A stretch of 40,756 nt of DNA, taken from positions 1 to 40,756 of IMG/VR virus record IMGVR_UViG_3300017783_000063. The stretch is one strand, 5' to 3'. The notes below the pieces were generated by a model, which was given only the letters and a program-made list of their open reading frames with translations, had not been told where the DNA came from and searched no databases. How positions within the stretch are numbered: the first letter of the stretch is position 1; each line of letters starts with the position of its first letter. This document shows positions 16,556 to 26,899 of this stretch, piece by piece. The stretch comes from a virus. The position numbers and the translations under genes are program-made.

Positions 16556-16576
16556 ATATCCGTATAAATATAAATA
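16551..16576 (+). promoter_or_regulatory. Triple late-promoter motif before gene 8
   Basis: ATAAATA occurs three times within 26 bases: at 16552-16558 (overlapping the stop codon of the gp7-type gene), 16564-16570 and 16570-16576, the last two sharing a base. The middle copy has the fuller form TATAAATA (16563-16570). The nearest copy is 36 bases before ATG 16613. This is the densest promoter signal in the window. Confidence 0.7.
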
Positions 16577-16612
16577 ACTCAGGCACAAACACTACGTCGG
16601 AACAGAAAACCA

Positions 16613-18442
16613 ATGGCTGCTATTATCTCTGATAAGTTTAGAATTTTTAATGCGAATCAATTCCTTGAATCGTTAACTGAAGGTGCTACCGAAACTAGTG
16701 CCGAGCGTTCACGAATGTATTTTTTCGTTGGACGACCACAACCCTGGAAGGCATACTTAGAAGTATATTCTAAGTCGGCAACTAACTTTACGGTTGGTAA
16801 TGAAGTATACGTAGGAAACTATAATACTTTCCGTGCCACCGTTTCCGCAGTTTATGATAGTGCCCTCCTTCTTACCGACGTATTTGGTGCCAGCGGTGTT
16901 AATTCCGCACCACCTCTTGGCAGCTCCCTATTAGAAACCGCTGATGGCGGTTCTACAACAACTTCAGCTTCAGCAACTACTGGCGTATATCGTTACGGTA
17001 CAGAAGACATTCCGCCCCTTCCTCTAGATAACCAAAGAGAAAAGATTGGTCTCTACGACGAAATTATTGCTGCTAAGCGTATCACAGATTCTTTCGCAAG
17101 AACTGTTATTCGTCGTTATAACTGGGATGTATCTATCAACCCAATCTACGATATGTGGAATCCTGACTACTCTGCTACTCCTGGTGGCGGTGGTCAAATC
17201 GGAAAATCCGCAGCATCTGGTGCTACCAGCATCTCTGATGCTAAGTTTTACGTAATGAACTCTAATTACGAAGTATTTAAGTGCCTCTACAATGGTGAGG
17301 ATCTCACCGTTGGTGGTGCTACTGCTCAGGAAGAACCTTTAACTACAGGTGCTAACTACGACGCAGCAACTGGTCTCTATACTGAAACCACTGGTGCTGG
17401 TTACATTTGGAAGCATATGTACACCATCCCAACTGATGATGTTCTGAAGTTTCTTTCTTCGGACTTCATGCCTGTTGTTCTTTCCACTAATCCTTCCCGT
17501 GTTGCTGTCGCAGGTTTAGCAGTCGCTGGTGCTATTGATGTTGCTCTAATCGAAGACGGTGGTAATAACCTCCCTGCTTCACAAACCCTTTACACTGGTA
17601 TTAAGGGTGATGGTACAGGTGGTATTGTAAAATTTGTGACAGATGGTACTGGAACAATTACAGAAGCATCCATCGAAGCTCGTGGATCAGGTTACACCTA
17701 TGCTAACATTCTCTTAGGAAACGGTAACCTCTTCTCTGATGCTGGTTTGTCTTCTGCTGTAGTAACTGCTTCTGGTGCTACTGGTGCTATTGAAATCGTT
17801 CTTGCTCCTCAAGGTGGTCATGGTTCAGACCATGAAACGGAACTTAACGGTAAGCGTGTAATGACAAATATTCGCCTTACCTACTCTGAGGGTGGCGGTG
17901 ACTTCCCTGTTGATAACGATTTCCGTCGTATTGGTATTATCAAAGACCCATACAACAACGGTACAACTACATTTGCTACAGACGATACTCTTTCTGGTCT
18001 AAAAGCACTCAAGATTGAAGGCGCTACTGCCGACTTCATTCCTGATGAGAAAATCAGTCAAACTGTAACAGATGGTACTGCTTATGGTTCAGTTGTTTCT
18101 TGGACACTCGATAGCGGTTCAACCGTTAATGGTGTTCTTAAGTATCTACAAACCAATGACGCTCATACGGATCAAGGTGTTGTAAGAGCATTCGAAAGCA
18201 ACGCTGGTAATGCTGTAACAGGTGCCTCATCTGCTTCTTCTGGTACAGTTGACGTTGATTACACTGGTCCACTACTAGGTTCTACTTTCGTTCTTGATGA
18301 TCCTGGTAATGCTAACTCAGGTGGCAAGGCATATGCCGAGATCGAGAATAACTCTGGTGACGTTATCTATATCGAGAACCGTCGTCTCATCACTCGTGCT
18401 CCCGACCAAATTGAAGATATCAAACTTGTTATTGAATTCTGA
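16613..18442 (+). CDS. 8: Baseplate wedge subunit gp8
   Basis: The 609-residue protein follows the gp7-type gene as in T4, where gp8 (334 residues) dimerises in the wedge between gp7 and gp10. Recognisable features are the N-terminal MYFFVGRPQPW segment, the RYNWDVSINPIYDMWNPDY region, the FKCLYNGED strand pair and YIWKHMYTIPTDDVLKF, which follow the gp8 order as I recall it. Compared with T4 it is nearly twice as long. Part of the extra length is an insert of glycine-rich repeats around residue 358 (GSGYTYANILLGNG), the same turn motif as in the giant neighbours. The gene is preceded by a triple late-promoter motif and closed by a strong terminator, so it can be transcribed alone. By eye it uses more C-ending codons than the giant genes. 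Confidence 0.87.
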   Translation: MAAIISDKFRIFNANQFLESLTEGATETSAERSRMYFFVGRPQPWKAYLEVYSKSATNFTVGNEVYVGNYNTFRATVSAVYDSALLLTDVFGASGVNSAPPLGSSLLETADGGSTTTSASATTGVYRYGTEDIPPLPLDNQREKIGLYDEIIAAKRITDSFARTVIRRYNWDVSINPIYDMWNPDYSATPGGGGQIGKSAASGATSISDAKFYVMNSNYEVFKCLYNGEDLTVGGATAQEEPLTTGANYDAATGLYTETTGAGYIWKHMYTIPTDDVLKFLSSDFMPVVLSTNPSRVAVAGLAVAGAIDVALIEDGGNNLPASQTLYTGIKGDGTGGIVKFVTDGTGTITEASIEARGSGYTYANILLGNGNLFSDAGLSSAVVTASGATGAIEIVLAPQGGHGSDHETELNGKRVMTNIRLTYSEGGGDFPVDNDFRRIGIIKDPYNNGTTTFATDDTLSGLKALKIEGATADFIPDEKISQTVTDGTAYGSVVSWTLDSGSTVNGVLKYLQTNDAHTDQGVVRAFESNAGNAVTGASSASSGTVDVDYTGPLLGSTFVLDDPGNANSGGKAYAEIENNSGDVIYIENRRLITRAPDQIEDIKLVIEF

Positions 18443-18463
18443 TCAAAATTAAATAAATTAAGT

Positions 18464-18490
18464 CCCCCGAGAGATCGGGGGATTTTTTTT
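18464..18490 (+). terminator. Intrinsic terminator after gene 8
   Basis: CCCCCGA 18464-18470 pairs perfectly with TCGGGGG 18475-18481 around the tetraloop GAGA (a GNRA loop), followed by A and eight Ts (18483-18490). It starts 22 bases after the gene 8 stop codon and is the clearest terminator in the window. Confidence 0.92.
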
Positions 18491-18497
18491 ATCTCTA

Positions 18498-18504
18498 CTA
18501 AATA
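18498..18504 (+). promoter_or_regulatory. Possible late promoter CTAAATA
   Basis: CTACTAAATACTA follows the terminator by 8 bases and lies 35 bases before ATG 18539. It deviates from ATAAATA in its first base, but the same CTAAATA occurs before the fibre gene at 32523. A promoter is expected here because the terminator separates this gene from the operon upstream. Confidence 0.45.
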
Positions 18505-18526
18505 CTAAGGACTAGATACTAGTATT
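18501..18526. repeat. Inverted repeat with a 10-bp palindrome
   Basis: AATACTA 18501-18507 is the reverse complement of TAGTATT 18520-18526, and ATACTAGTAT 18516-18525 is a perfect palindrome. It lies between the putative promoter and the start codon. It could be a protein-binding site or a leader hairpin, or chance in AT-rich DNA. Confidence 0.4.
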
Positions 18527-18538
18527 TGGCGAAGCAAG

Positions 18539-21500
18539 ATGCCCCAGAAGACTAACCTAAATGTAAATCCTTACTACGAGGACTTTGACGCGAGTAAGAA
18601 TTTTTATAAGATTCTATTCCGTCCTGGGTACTCCATTCAAGGTAGAGAATTAACACAGCTACAATCGATTCTACAGAATCAGGTTGAAAGTTTTGGTAAA
18701 TACGCTTTTAAGCAGGGGGAATTAGTTATCCCTGGCGAAGTTGGTCTCAATACAAAACTAGACTACGTTAAGTTGTCTTCAGTTTCGGAAGTTGCTATTT
18801 CTGAAGGAGATGACATCGTATACAGAAAGTATGATATCACACAATTAATTGATCTACAATTACGTGGTTTAACTTCTGGCGTCATTGGAAATGTTTTATC
18901 CGCAAATCTAGCAACTGAAAATTCTTCAGATACCTTATATGTTAGTTACCAAAATAGTGGTAATTCTAACACAGAATCTACTTTCCGCCAAGGTGAAACT
19001 CTAGAAGTTATTAATGGCGTCAATACTCCATTGATGGTTGTTGGTACTGATGGTAGTGTTCTGCCCACCAGTATTAGTGTAACAAATCCAGATACTGGAT
19101 TGACAACCTCTCTTAATAGTCCTGCTATGGGTCTTGCTTCTGCTGTTAAGGTAGAAGAGGGTATTTATTTTGTCAATGGTTACTTTGTAAGAAATCAAGA
19201 ACAACTTTTAGTTATTGATGAGTATTACAACAAACCATCCGCTAAAATTGGTTTTACAATCAAAGAAGAAATTGTAACACCAGAAGAAGACGGATCACTA
19301 TATGACAACGCTATTGGTTCTTCTAACTACACGGCACCTGGCGCACACAGACTAAGAATTAGTTTAGATTTAAAAGAGTTTGCTCTAAACGCAATTACAG
19401 ATAAGAATTTTATTCAACTTCTTACTGTAAGTCGTGGAGTTGTACAAAGAAAAGTATCTGCTGCAGATTATAGTATTTTAGAGCAGACTCTTGCTAGAAG
19501 AACATTTGACGAAAGTGGAGATTATGTAGTAAAAGATTTCTCTGTTGATATTAGAGAGTATGCTCAGCAAGATGGAAACAAAGGTCTCTATGCTGCTGAT
19601 GAATTTGGACTATTCAATGGTCTAACTGCCACAGAAGCTGGCAGGAAGATGATTACTAGCATTGGTCCTGGTAAAGCATACATCAGAGGATACGAGATTG
19701 TTAATAAAGAAACAAAGTATCTTGAAATCAATAAAGCAAGAGAAAGTCTCTCTAGTGACAATGTAACTCTCAAAACAAAAGGTCTTCCAACATATACTAT
19801 TACTAATGTATATGGCAGCGTTCCACTAAACAAAGAGGGATCACAACTTACCGCATATCCAACTGTCTTCTTATCGTCTCTATTCAATGATGGTTATGTA
19901 GGACTGTCTAACACAGAGTCTGATACAAACTATCGTCAAACTATTGACAGAAGAGGTAAGTTTTTTGACTCCAATATTGGAATTAAGACAGTAGCATTAG
20001 AAATTGTTGATGTTAATATTCCCATTACAAGTATTGTTCCAAGTGATTTAGAAAATACCTTTAGTAAGTTATGGTATGTAAAAACCAGAGCAGGAACAAA
20101 CATTGTCGGTTATGTCGATGTTCTTTCATACTCAAAAGTATTCAAACCACTTAAGAACCCAGGAACTACAGAAGAATCTAGATTCTTGGAAGTTACTGTT
20201 GCTGGATTGAAGAGTGACCTAGAAAATATCTTCAAAGAATATGACGAAAGTTCTCAAGGTAAGAACAGAAAAGTCTTTTTGACACAAGCTGATGCCGTTG
20301 GTGATGAAAAACAAAATCTAGCATCAACTACTTTTGCTAACATTGTTGATTATAGTGACACCATCACTCCAATTATTGGAACTGTTAAACCAAGTAACTT
20401 CTATCTACAGGAAAGAGGTGAGGGATTTAATTCCGATTCTGATATTGTAATTTCCAAAGGCACCTTGGCAGAAGGTGGTGAGGCATACAATGCTAAGTTT
20501 GCCTTATCATATTTCGATCCACAATTCTTTACTAAAATTACTCTAGAAACAGTAGTTCCATCAAATACTTATGGCGTTGGTCAGTATATAACTGGTTTGA
20601 CTAGTGGCGCTTACGGTGTTGTAGAAGGAATCTCCAATGGCGTCTTTTCTACTGGAAAGTACTTGTTTATTAAAACTCTATCTGGAAAATTTGTTCCTGG
20701 AGAAACTTTAACAGATGAAGCAGGCACTCTAGTTAAGATTGCTAACGAAAATACAATTTCCCACTTTGTTGTCCAAGAGAGAGGTTTAGGATACCCGTCC
20801 ACATCTACCATTGTTATCAATGGTGTTGGATATGACGCATCACAAGTAGAACTTGCATTTAATGGTCAAGGAATTTATAAAGTAGATATTCTAGACAGAA
20901 TTTCTTTAGACATCGAGTTCTCTAAACCTCCAGTAATTTCGATTGATTCTGGTAGCACAACTCCAACAACTACTGCTGTAATTATTCCTGTACTTAACAG
21001 AAATACTGTTACTACATACACACCACAAAACGTTAAATCTTTTGGAACTTCTTATGGTTCTGGTGGAATTAATTCGTTTACAGCAGACGTTGTTGTAGAT
21101 GACAGGTCATTTGCTAGTGTTAGTGATGTAACTGATTTCACTTTCTTTGGATCTAAAGGAACTAAGTTCCTTGAGTCTACAAGTTTCAGTGCTGATGCTA
21201 GTAGCATCGTTCAGCAAGGAGATCTAATTCAGTTCTCTGATGATGATAATAATGTCATTAGAGCAGTTGTTCAATATGCTACAATCCAAAAAGGATCTTC
21301 TAAAACAAGAATTTATATTGACGAAACTCTTTATGCTGATGTAAGCAACACCAGTGTTGTTTTACTTCGTCCTCAAATCAAAAATCCAAATTCTGGAACA
21401 CTTTTATTCCCAACAGGAAGTAAGCAAGTACAGAAAATTTCAGCTGGATCTGATGATACTAAAATTAAGTATTACTTCAGAAGAGATTTTGTTACTGCTG

Positions 21501-24500
21501 GTTCTACTGGTGGTGGCATTATCTCATTTGCTGCTCAGTTACCATTTGGCACACAAAGATTCACGACATTTAACGAGAAGAACTACATTGTTACTGTTCT
21601 GAATAAGAATAGTGCCGACTTGGTTGAAGATGGTGATATTGTTTACATTGACGTTGACAATGTAGAAGTTACTTCAGCAACTGACACCGCAAGTGGACTA
21701 ACTTCTGGTAGTATCACCTTCCAACTGCCAACTTCGTATTTTAATAGTAACTTTACTGGTGCAAACTATGTTGCTCCTGAGTTAAAACTCACAGCAACTT
21801 TGGAAGTGGAGAATGCAAAACCAAGACTCAAAACTTCTATTGAGAACAAGCGTATTGTTGTTGATTCTGCTGGTGATAAAGTAATTCCTTTCAGGGGAAC
21901 TGATTATGATAGCGACGTTGTAGAAATTCTATCATTCTCCGACGCATACAAATTACGTTATGTATATGAAGGAACTAGCACACAACCCCCCGAAATTGAT
22001 AGCGCAGGTAATCTAGTTTCTGGTACAGATATAACAAATAGATTTACTTTCGATAATGGTCAAAGAGATACAATCTATGATGTTTCTAGAATTGTTCTAA
22101 AACCAGGATTTGACTCAACTGTCGGACAAATTGTAATTGCTTTTGATTACTTCGAGCATTCACAAGGAGATTTTGCAACTATTGATAGTTATCTTCATGA
22201 AGCAGGTGTAACAGAAGCAGAAATCCCAACATTCAATTCATCTGCTCTTGGAAATGTAGAACTCAAAAATGTTATTGACTTCCGTCCTAAAGTAAATACT
22301 AACACCATTGTCGCTGGTTATCAGGATACTTCTACATTAGAAGTAACGACTAGCAACTTCACTGGCACTGGTTCTGTTGTAGCAGCAACTCCTGCTCCAG
22401 ACGAAGGATTAGAGTATACTTTCTCATTCAGTCAGGTTCAATACTTAGATCGCATTGATGGTATCTTCCTTAATAAGAGGGGAGAGTTTATTGTCAAGGA
22501 AGGTAATTCTTCACTTGATCCGACAAAACCAGATTCTATCGAAGATGCTGTTGCTCTATTCTATGCTTATATTCCAGCATATACAACATCTAGTAAGGAT
22601 GTAAGAATTACTCCTGTTGAGCATAAGCGTTACACGATGAAAGACATCGGTAAACTACAGAAACGTGTAGAACGTCTTGAGTATTATACTACACTTAGCA
22701 TCCTTGAGCAACAGGCATTAAATATGCAGGTCAAGGATGAAATTGGTCTTGACAGATTTAAGTCTGGTTTCTTTGTAGACAATTTTGAGACTCATGGTAT
22801 TGGAAACCTAGTTTCTGCTGACTATAAGTGTGCTATCGATAGCAGACAGTCTGTATTGAGACCACAGTCCAATGAAGATTCTATTCTCCTCAGAGAAGTT
22901 AACACCAGAGAAGACCAAAGATCAGTTGCTGGATATCAAAAATCTGGTGATATTGTAACTCTACCATATAGCAGTCTTTCTCTAATAGGCAACGATTTTG
23001 CTTCCAGCACAATCAATCCAAATCCATTTGTTGTATTCCAATATGTTGGTGAAGGATCTTTAGATCCTCAAATTGATCAATGGTACGATCAAGATGTAGA
23101 ACCATTGGTAGTAGATACCAACACAAGTCTATATGATATCTTTATTTCAACAAATACTATTAAAGAGAGTTTCTCCAGTCTCCACGATTCATTTATTGTA
23201 AACTGGGTCGGAACATCCCCATCATTTACATCTATTAATTCTCTTGGCGAAACTAATACCTCCATTGCTAAGTCTTCAGTTAAGTCTGCTTCTGTTGGAA
23301 GTACCTCTAATATTAGTCCACAGAATAATGAACTTGGTAAAGGAGTTCAAACTAAGACGGTTGGTGAAAGTGTTGTTGCTACATCACTACAGTTTTTTGC
23401 TAGAAGCAGAGAAATTAAGTTTGTAATTGGAAGACTCAAGCCTCTAACTAAAGTTTCTGTATTCTTGGAAGGTAGAAATGTCAATCGCTGGGTAAATCCT
23501 GACCTAAGATTTACTGGTATTGCTGGAAACTCACTATCAGCATTTAATGGTCAGGTTGTTGCTGATGCAAACGGAAATGCTAGTGGTCTAATTTTATTAC
23601 CTGCTGGGTTTGCTCCCAAAGAGAATGCTACTTGGACTGGTGATATCGACACAGTAGAATATGACGATTCCTCAGAAGAACTACGTTTTACAACTGGAGA
23701 ACTAACGTTTAGATTTACTTCGAGTGAAACTGATGAAGATAAGACAGGTGTTGATACATATGCCGAACTTAAGTACTATGCTACTGGTTTACTTCCAGAA
23801 AATCCATCTAGTATTGTTTCCACAAAACCATCCTACTTTAAGTCAAATGAAGGTGTACAGTTTGTAGAGAGTAATACTGATGATCCGTTAAGACCTAATC
23901 CTTTAGCTCAAGTAATCAAAGTTGAGAACTTTGATGGTGGAGTATTTGTAACTGGTGCTGATCTTTACTTCAAGACTAAGAGTGAAGAAATTCCTGTCAG
24001 AGTTTACATGACTAATGTGGACTTTAACAAACCCGCCAAGAACATTATTCCTGGTACCGAGAAGTCATTGACACCAGAGACATACCTTAAGTGTTTTACT
24101 TCAGGAAATATTGAAGTGACTCAAGGAGAGGTTGTTGTAGGTTCGAGTTCTGCTGCTTCTGGTCCTATTTCTAAAATTATTGATAAGAATGGTGTTGATT
24201 TGACCCCATCATCTACTGGAGTCTATGCTTTAACAAATGAACAGGTTTATACACTTGTTCTAAGTAATCACAATGGAAGATCTTTCCTACAGAATGAACT
24301 AATTGAAGTTCCATCTCTAACTACAGCAAATGCTACTGGTGGAACTGATCTTACTCTGACTATCGCTAAGAATAGTGGTAAACTTTCGGAAATTAGAATC
24401 ACAAACACTGGTGCTAATTACGACAGTGCTGTTCTTAACATCGAGAGTCCACAACTTCCTGGTGGATCTGTAGCAACTGCCAAGATTAATGTTTCTGATG

Positions 24501-26683
24501 GCAAGATCTATAATTCGGAAGTGTCTATTCCTGGTTTTGGATATACCGAAGCACCATCAGTCGTTATCAAGGGAGTCGGTAATGGTGCTGGGGGATGTAC
24601 TGTAGATACATTTATTGAGATTGATACCCCCGCAGTTAGAATGGGTGTAGCAATCGATTTTGAGGGTCTTACAGAGTCTACAACACCTACACACTTTACT
24701 TTCGATTACCCTGTATATCTAGAGAATGACTCTGAATATGCTTTGGTAGTCGAGACCGATTCAACTGACTATGAACTGTGGTCTTCTTCCCTAGGAGAAA
24801 CTGATCTTGCTACCAGTACTGTAATTACCACACAACCATCTCTTGGATCTCTTTATAAGTCTCAAAACACAGACTCTTGGACTGAGGATCTAGATCAAGA
24901 TCTTAAGTTTACATTATACCGTGCTGAATTTGATAATTCAAGACCTTGTGAGTTACTACTCAGAAATGTAAGTCTTGGTTATGAACTTCTTGAGAAAGAT
25001 CCAATTGAAACTGATGCTACTTCAGCATCTATTGCTACATCACAGTTGTTTAAAAATAACAATAGTATTATTAAAATTAATCATCGAGATAATGGTTTTG
25101 AAGACAGTGGCAATTCCTATGTATTCTTTAGAGGTGCTGATGAAGCGGGCGGCATTCCATCCGAAACATATAATACAAACTTATTCCGAGTTGCTAATTC
25201 TGGTGTAGATTCTTACACAATTAGAACAGTAACTAATGCTTCTAGAAGTTCGGTTTCTGGTGGACATGTTTATGCTACCTACAACAGAAAGTTTGAGGTT
25301 CTATATCCACAAGTACATTATCTATCTGTTACTGGCACAAAACTAGAAACATCAGTTAAGACAACTAATATTATTCCTATTGATTCTTCAACAACAAATT
25401 ATACTTCTTATTCACAGTCCAAATTTGAAAAGACATTCCTTAATGAATCACATTACTTTGAAAATCAAAAAGTAATTGCTTCAGAAATTAATGAAACTCT
25501 AAATGATCTTGACAGATCTATCACATATAAAATTGATCTTTCGTCTCAAGTCACTCACTTATCTCCTGTGATTGATCTTTCTAGTGCTTCACTCAAGACA
25601 GTATCCAACAGAATTGAAAATTCTGGTGGACAAGAAAACAGATACGGCAGAAGAAATCAGTTGGTTGAGTTTTATCCTGTCTTCTCATTCACACTATCTA
25701 CTACAACACCTGGAGTCACATACCAGAATAATCAGAGTGTCAAAGGAAATACTTCTGCCGCTAATGGTACTATTGCTAAGGTTGATGGAAACCAAGTTTG
25801 GGTTAAGGTCAAGACTAAGCAAGGATTTGTTATTGGGGAGGAAGTAGAACTAACTCAATTTGCCAGTGATCAATCAGCACCAACAGTTAATGTTGGATCT
25901 AGTCCATCACAAGTAACACCAATTATCAATAGCTCTACGCAATCTGCTGCTGGAGAATCTATTTCAATTATTGCCAGAAATCCAGTTGAATCTAAAATTT
26001 TAGAAACTTATGATAATAAAATTACTGGTAAGTCTATCGTATGGAATAGAACAACTAGAGTGCTGACATTGAGAACAGATGTTCAACCAATAAATGATAA
26101 TTATACTGCCAGAATTATTGACAATATCCTATATTCTAGAAGGAACGAAATTACTGATCAAATTGCTGACATCTTCCGTGTAGGTGACATTATTTCATAT
26201 CCAGATCAACCTGATGACGAAGCGTTCTTTATGGAAATTGCTAAGGTATCCTATAGTAGTGGTGTTGATTTTGTTGCTGAAGATACGTCTAAGAATAGTT
26301 CTTCTATTGCTAAGTATGTAACTAAAGAGATTACTATTACAAATCCAGCAACATCAGTAGATGTACATCTGCTTGCTAATGTCAAGAATATTGAGAATAT
26401 CGAAGTTCTCTACAAGTACAAGAGAGCATCTAGTCAAGAAAACTTCGAAGATGCTGAATGGTTCTACTTTAATGATACTGGTATGCCAGATACTCTAGAG
26501 ATTGCTGTTGCTGAGAATACTATTTCTAGTATTACCGAAAAGCAATCTTCATATCAAGATCTGAAGTATAGTGTATCCAATCTTCCTGAGTTCTCTTCAT
26601 TCGCAATCAAAATTGTAATGAAGGGAGTAGATCCAGCATATGTTCCTAAGATTCAGGATATCAGAGCAGTCGCCGCTTTCTAA
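18539..26683 (+). CDS. Giant DUF4815-type virion structural protein
   Basis: This 2,714-residue protein begins MPQKTNLNVNPYYEDFDASK and continues with FYKILFRPGYSIQGRELTQL, the N-terminal signature I associate with DUF4815 phage structural proteins. A second hallmark lies at residues about 1361-1440 (YTMKDIGKLQKRVERLEYYT, a short coiled coil). A third near 1617 reads LQFFARSREIKFVIGRLKP, followed by LILLPAGFAP, as in fibre or baseplate proteins whose shafts end in beta-sandwich units. Glycine-rich turn repeats occur near residues 630, 755, 1955 and 2000 (for example GFGYTEAPSVVIKG). Following gene 8, it occupies the place of T4 genes 9-10, so a peripheral baseplate or fibre-attachment role is likely but unproven. 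It lies behind a terminator and a putative promoter. Family call fairly firm; exact role unknown. Confidence 0.8.
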   Translation: MPQKTNLNVNPYYEDFDASKNFYKILFRPGYSIQGRELTQLQSILQNQVESFGKYAFKQGELVIPGEVGLNTKLDYVKLSSVSEVAISEGDDIVYRKYDITQLIDLQLRGLTSGVIGNVLSANLATENSSDTLYVSYQNSGNSNTESTFRQGETLEVINGVNTPLMVVGTDGSVLPTSISVTNPDTGLTTSLNSPAMGLASAVKVEEGIYFVNGYFVRNQEQLLVIDEYYNKPSAKIGFTIKEEIVTPEEDGSLYDNAIGSSNYTAPGAHRLRISLDLKEFALNAITDKNFIQLLTVSRGVVQRKVSAADYSILEQTLARRTFDESGDYVVKDFSVDIREYAQQDGNKGLYAADEFGLFNGLTATEAGRKMITSIGPGKAYIRGYEIVNKETKYLEINKARESLSSDNVTLKTKGLPTYTITNVYGSVPLNKEGSQLTAYPTVFLSSLFNDGYVGLSNTESDTNYRQTIDRRGKFFDSNIGIKTVALEIVDVNIPITSIVPSDLENTFSKLWYVKTRAGTNIVGYVDVLSYSKVFKPLKNPGTTEESRFLEVTVAGLKSDLENIFKEYDESSQGKNRKVFLTQADAVGDEKQNLASTTFANIVDYSDTITPIIGTVKPSNFYLQERGEGFNSDSDIVISKGTLAEGGEAYNAKFALSYFDPQFFTKITLETVVPSNTYGVGQYITGLTSGAYGVVEGISNGVFSTGKYLFIKTLSGKFVPGETLTDEAGTLVKIANENTISHFVVQERGLGYPSTSTIVINGVGYDASQVELAFNGQGIYKVDILDRISLDIEFSKPPVISIDSGSTTPTTTAVIIPVLNRNTVTTYTPQNVKSFGTSYGSGGINSFTADVVVDDRSFASVSDVTDFTFFGSKGTKFLESTSFSADASSIVQQGDLIQFSDDDNNVIRAVVQYATIQKGSSKTRIYIDETLYADVSNTSVVLLRPQIKNPNSGTLLFPTGSKQVQKISAGSDDTKIKYYFRRDFVTAGSTGGGIISFAAQLPFGTQRFTTFNEKNYIVTVLNKNSADLVEDGDIVYIDVDNVEVTSATDTASGLTSGSITFQLPTSYFNSNFTGANYVAPELKLTATLEVENAKPRLKTSIENKRIVVDSAGDKVIPFRGTDYDSDVVEILSFSDAYKLRYVYEGTSTQPPEIDSAGNLVSGTDITNRFTFDNGQRDTIYDVSRIVLKPGFDSTVGQIVIAFDYFEHSQGDFATIDSYLHEAGVTEAEIPTFNSSALGNVELKNVIDFRPKVNTNTIVAGYQDTSTLEVTTSNFTGTGSVVAATPAPDEGLEYTFSFSQVQYLDRIDGIFLNKRGEFIVKEGNSSLDPTKPDSIEDAVALFYAYIPAYTTSSKDVRITPVEHKRYTMKDIGKLQKRVERLEYYTTLSILEQQALNMQVKDEIGLDRFKSGFFVDNFETHGIGNLVSADYKCAIDSRQSVLRPQSNEDSILLREVNTREDQRSVAGYQKSGDIVTLPYSSLSLIGNDFASSTINPNPFVVFQYVGEGSLDPQIDQWYDQDVEPLVVDTNTSLYDIFISTNTIKESFSSLHDSFIVNWVGTSPSFTSINSLGETNTSIAKSSVKSASVGSTSNISPQNNELGKGVQTKTVGESVVATSLQFFARSREIKFVIGRLKPLTKVSVFLEGRNVNRWVNPDLRFTGIAGNSLSAFNGQVVADANGNASGLILLPAGFAPKENATWTGDIDTVEYDDSSEELRFTTGELTFRFTSSETDEDKTGVDTYAELKYYATGLLPENPSSIVSTKPSYFKSNEGVQFVESNTDDPLRPNPLAQVIKVENFDGGVFVTGADLYFKTKSEEIPVRVYMTNVDFNKPAKNIIPGTEKSLTPETYLKCFTSGNIEVTQGEVVVGSSSAASGPISKIIDKNGVDLTPSSTGVYALTNEQVYTLVLSNHNGRSFLQNELIEVPSLTTANATGGTDLTLTIAKNSGKLSEIRITNTGANYDSAVLNIESPQLPGGSVATAKINVSDGKIYNSEVSIPGFGYTEAPSVVIKGVGNGAGGCTVDTFIEIDTPAVRMGVAIDFEGLTESTTPTHFTFDYPVYLENDSEYALVVETDSTDYELWSSSLGETDLATSTVITTQPSLGSLYKSQNTDSWTEDLDQDLKFTLYRAEFDNSRPCELLLRNVSLGYELLEKDPIETDATSASIATSQLFKNNNSIIKINHRDNGFEDSGNSYVFFRGADEAGGIPSETYNTNLFRVANSGVDSYTIRTVTNASRSSVSGGHVYATYNRKFEVLYPQVHYLSVTGTKLETSVKTTNIIPIDSSTTNYTSYSQSKFEKTFLNESHYFENQKVIASEINETLNDLDRSITYKIDLSSQVTHLSPVIDLSSASLKTVSNRIENSGGQENRYGRRNQLVEFYPVFSFTLSTTTPGVTYQNNQSVKGNTSAANGTIAKVDGNQVWVKVKTKQGFVIGEEVELTQFASDQSAPTVNVGSSPSQVTPIINSSTQSAAGESISIIARNPVESKILETYDNKITGKSIVWNRTTRVLTLRTDVQPINDNYTARIIDNILYSRRNEITDQIADIFRVGDIISYPDQPDDEAFFMEIAKVSYSSGVDFVAEDTSKNSSSIAKYVTKEITITNPATSVDVHLLANVKNIENIEVLYKYKRASSQENFEDAEWFYFNDTGMPDTLEIAVAENTISSITEKQSSYQDLKYSVSNLPEFSSFAIKIVMKGVDPAYVPKIQDIRAVAAF

Positions 26684-26692
26684 TTTCCGCGT

Positions 26693-26899
26693 ATGGGTTA
26701 CATTAAAGTTGAAGGACATGATGGTCTCGTTAGGGACGAGACCTCAGGTGCCATCTTAAATCACGACAGTTCTGCTATTGAAGCTAGACGTAGGATAAAA
26801 CACTTGAATTCCGCGTTGGACGACATAAATATGTTGAAGGATGAAGTTTCTGAAATTAAATCCCTACTCAGAGAGCTAATAAGAAATGCCAGCAATTAA
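26693..26899 (+). CDS. 68-residue coiled-coil protein, unknown
   Basis: The protein starts MGYIKVEGHDGLVRDETSGA and ends with a probable coiled coil of about 35 residues (heptads across ALDDINMLKDEVSEIKSLLR). It lies 9 bases after the DUF4815 gene stop and overlaps the start of the next gene by 14 bp, so it belongs to the same transcript. The N-terminal motif of glycine, aspartate and arginine in a beta-hairpin pattern is seen in small proteins of T4-like phage tail clusters, as I recall. It may be an assembly adaptor or chaperone for one of its large neighbours. There is no clear Shine-Dalgarno sequence; translation may be coupled to the gene upstream. Confidence 0.75.
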   Translation: MGYIKVEGHDGLVRDETSGAILNHDSSAIEARRRIKHLNSALDDINMLKDEVSEIKSLLRELIRNASN

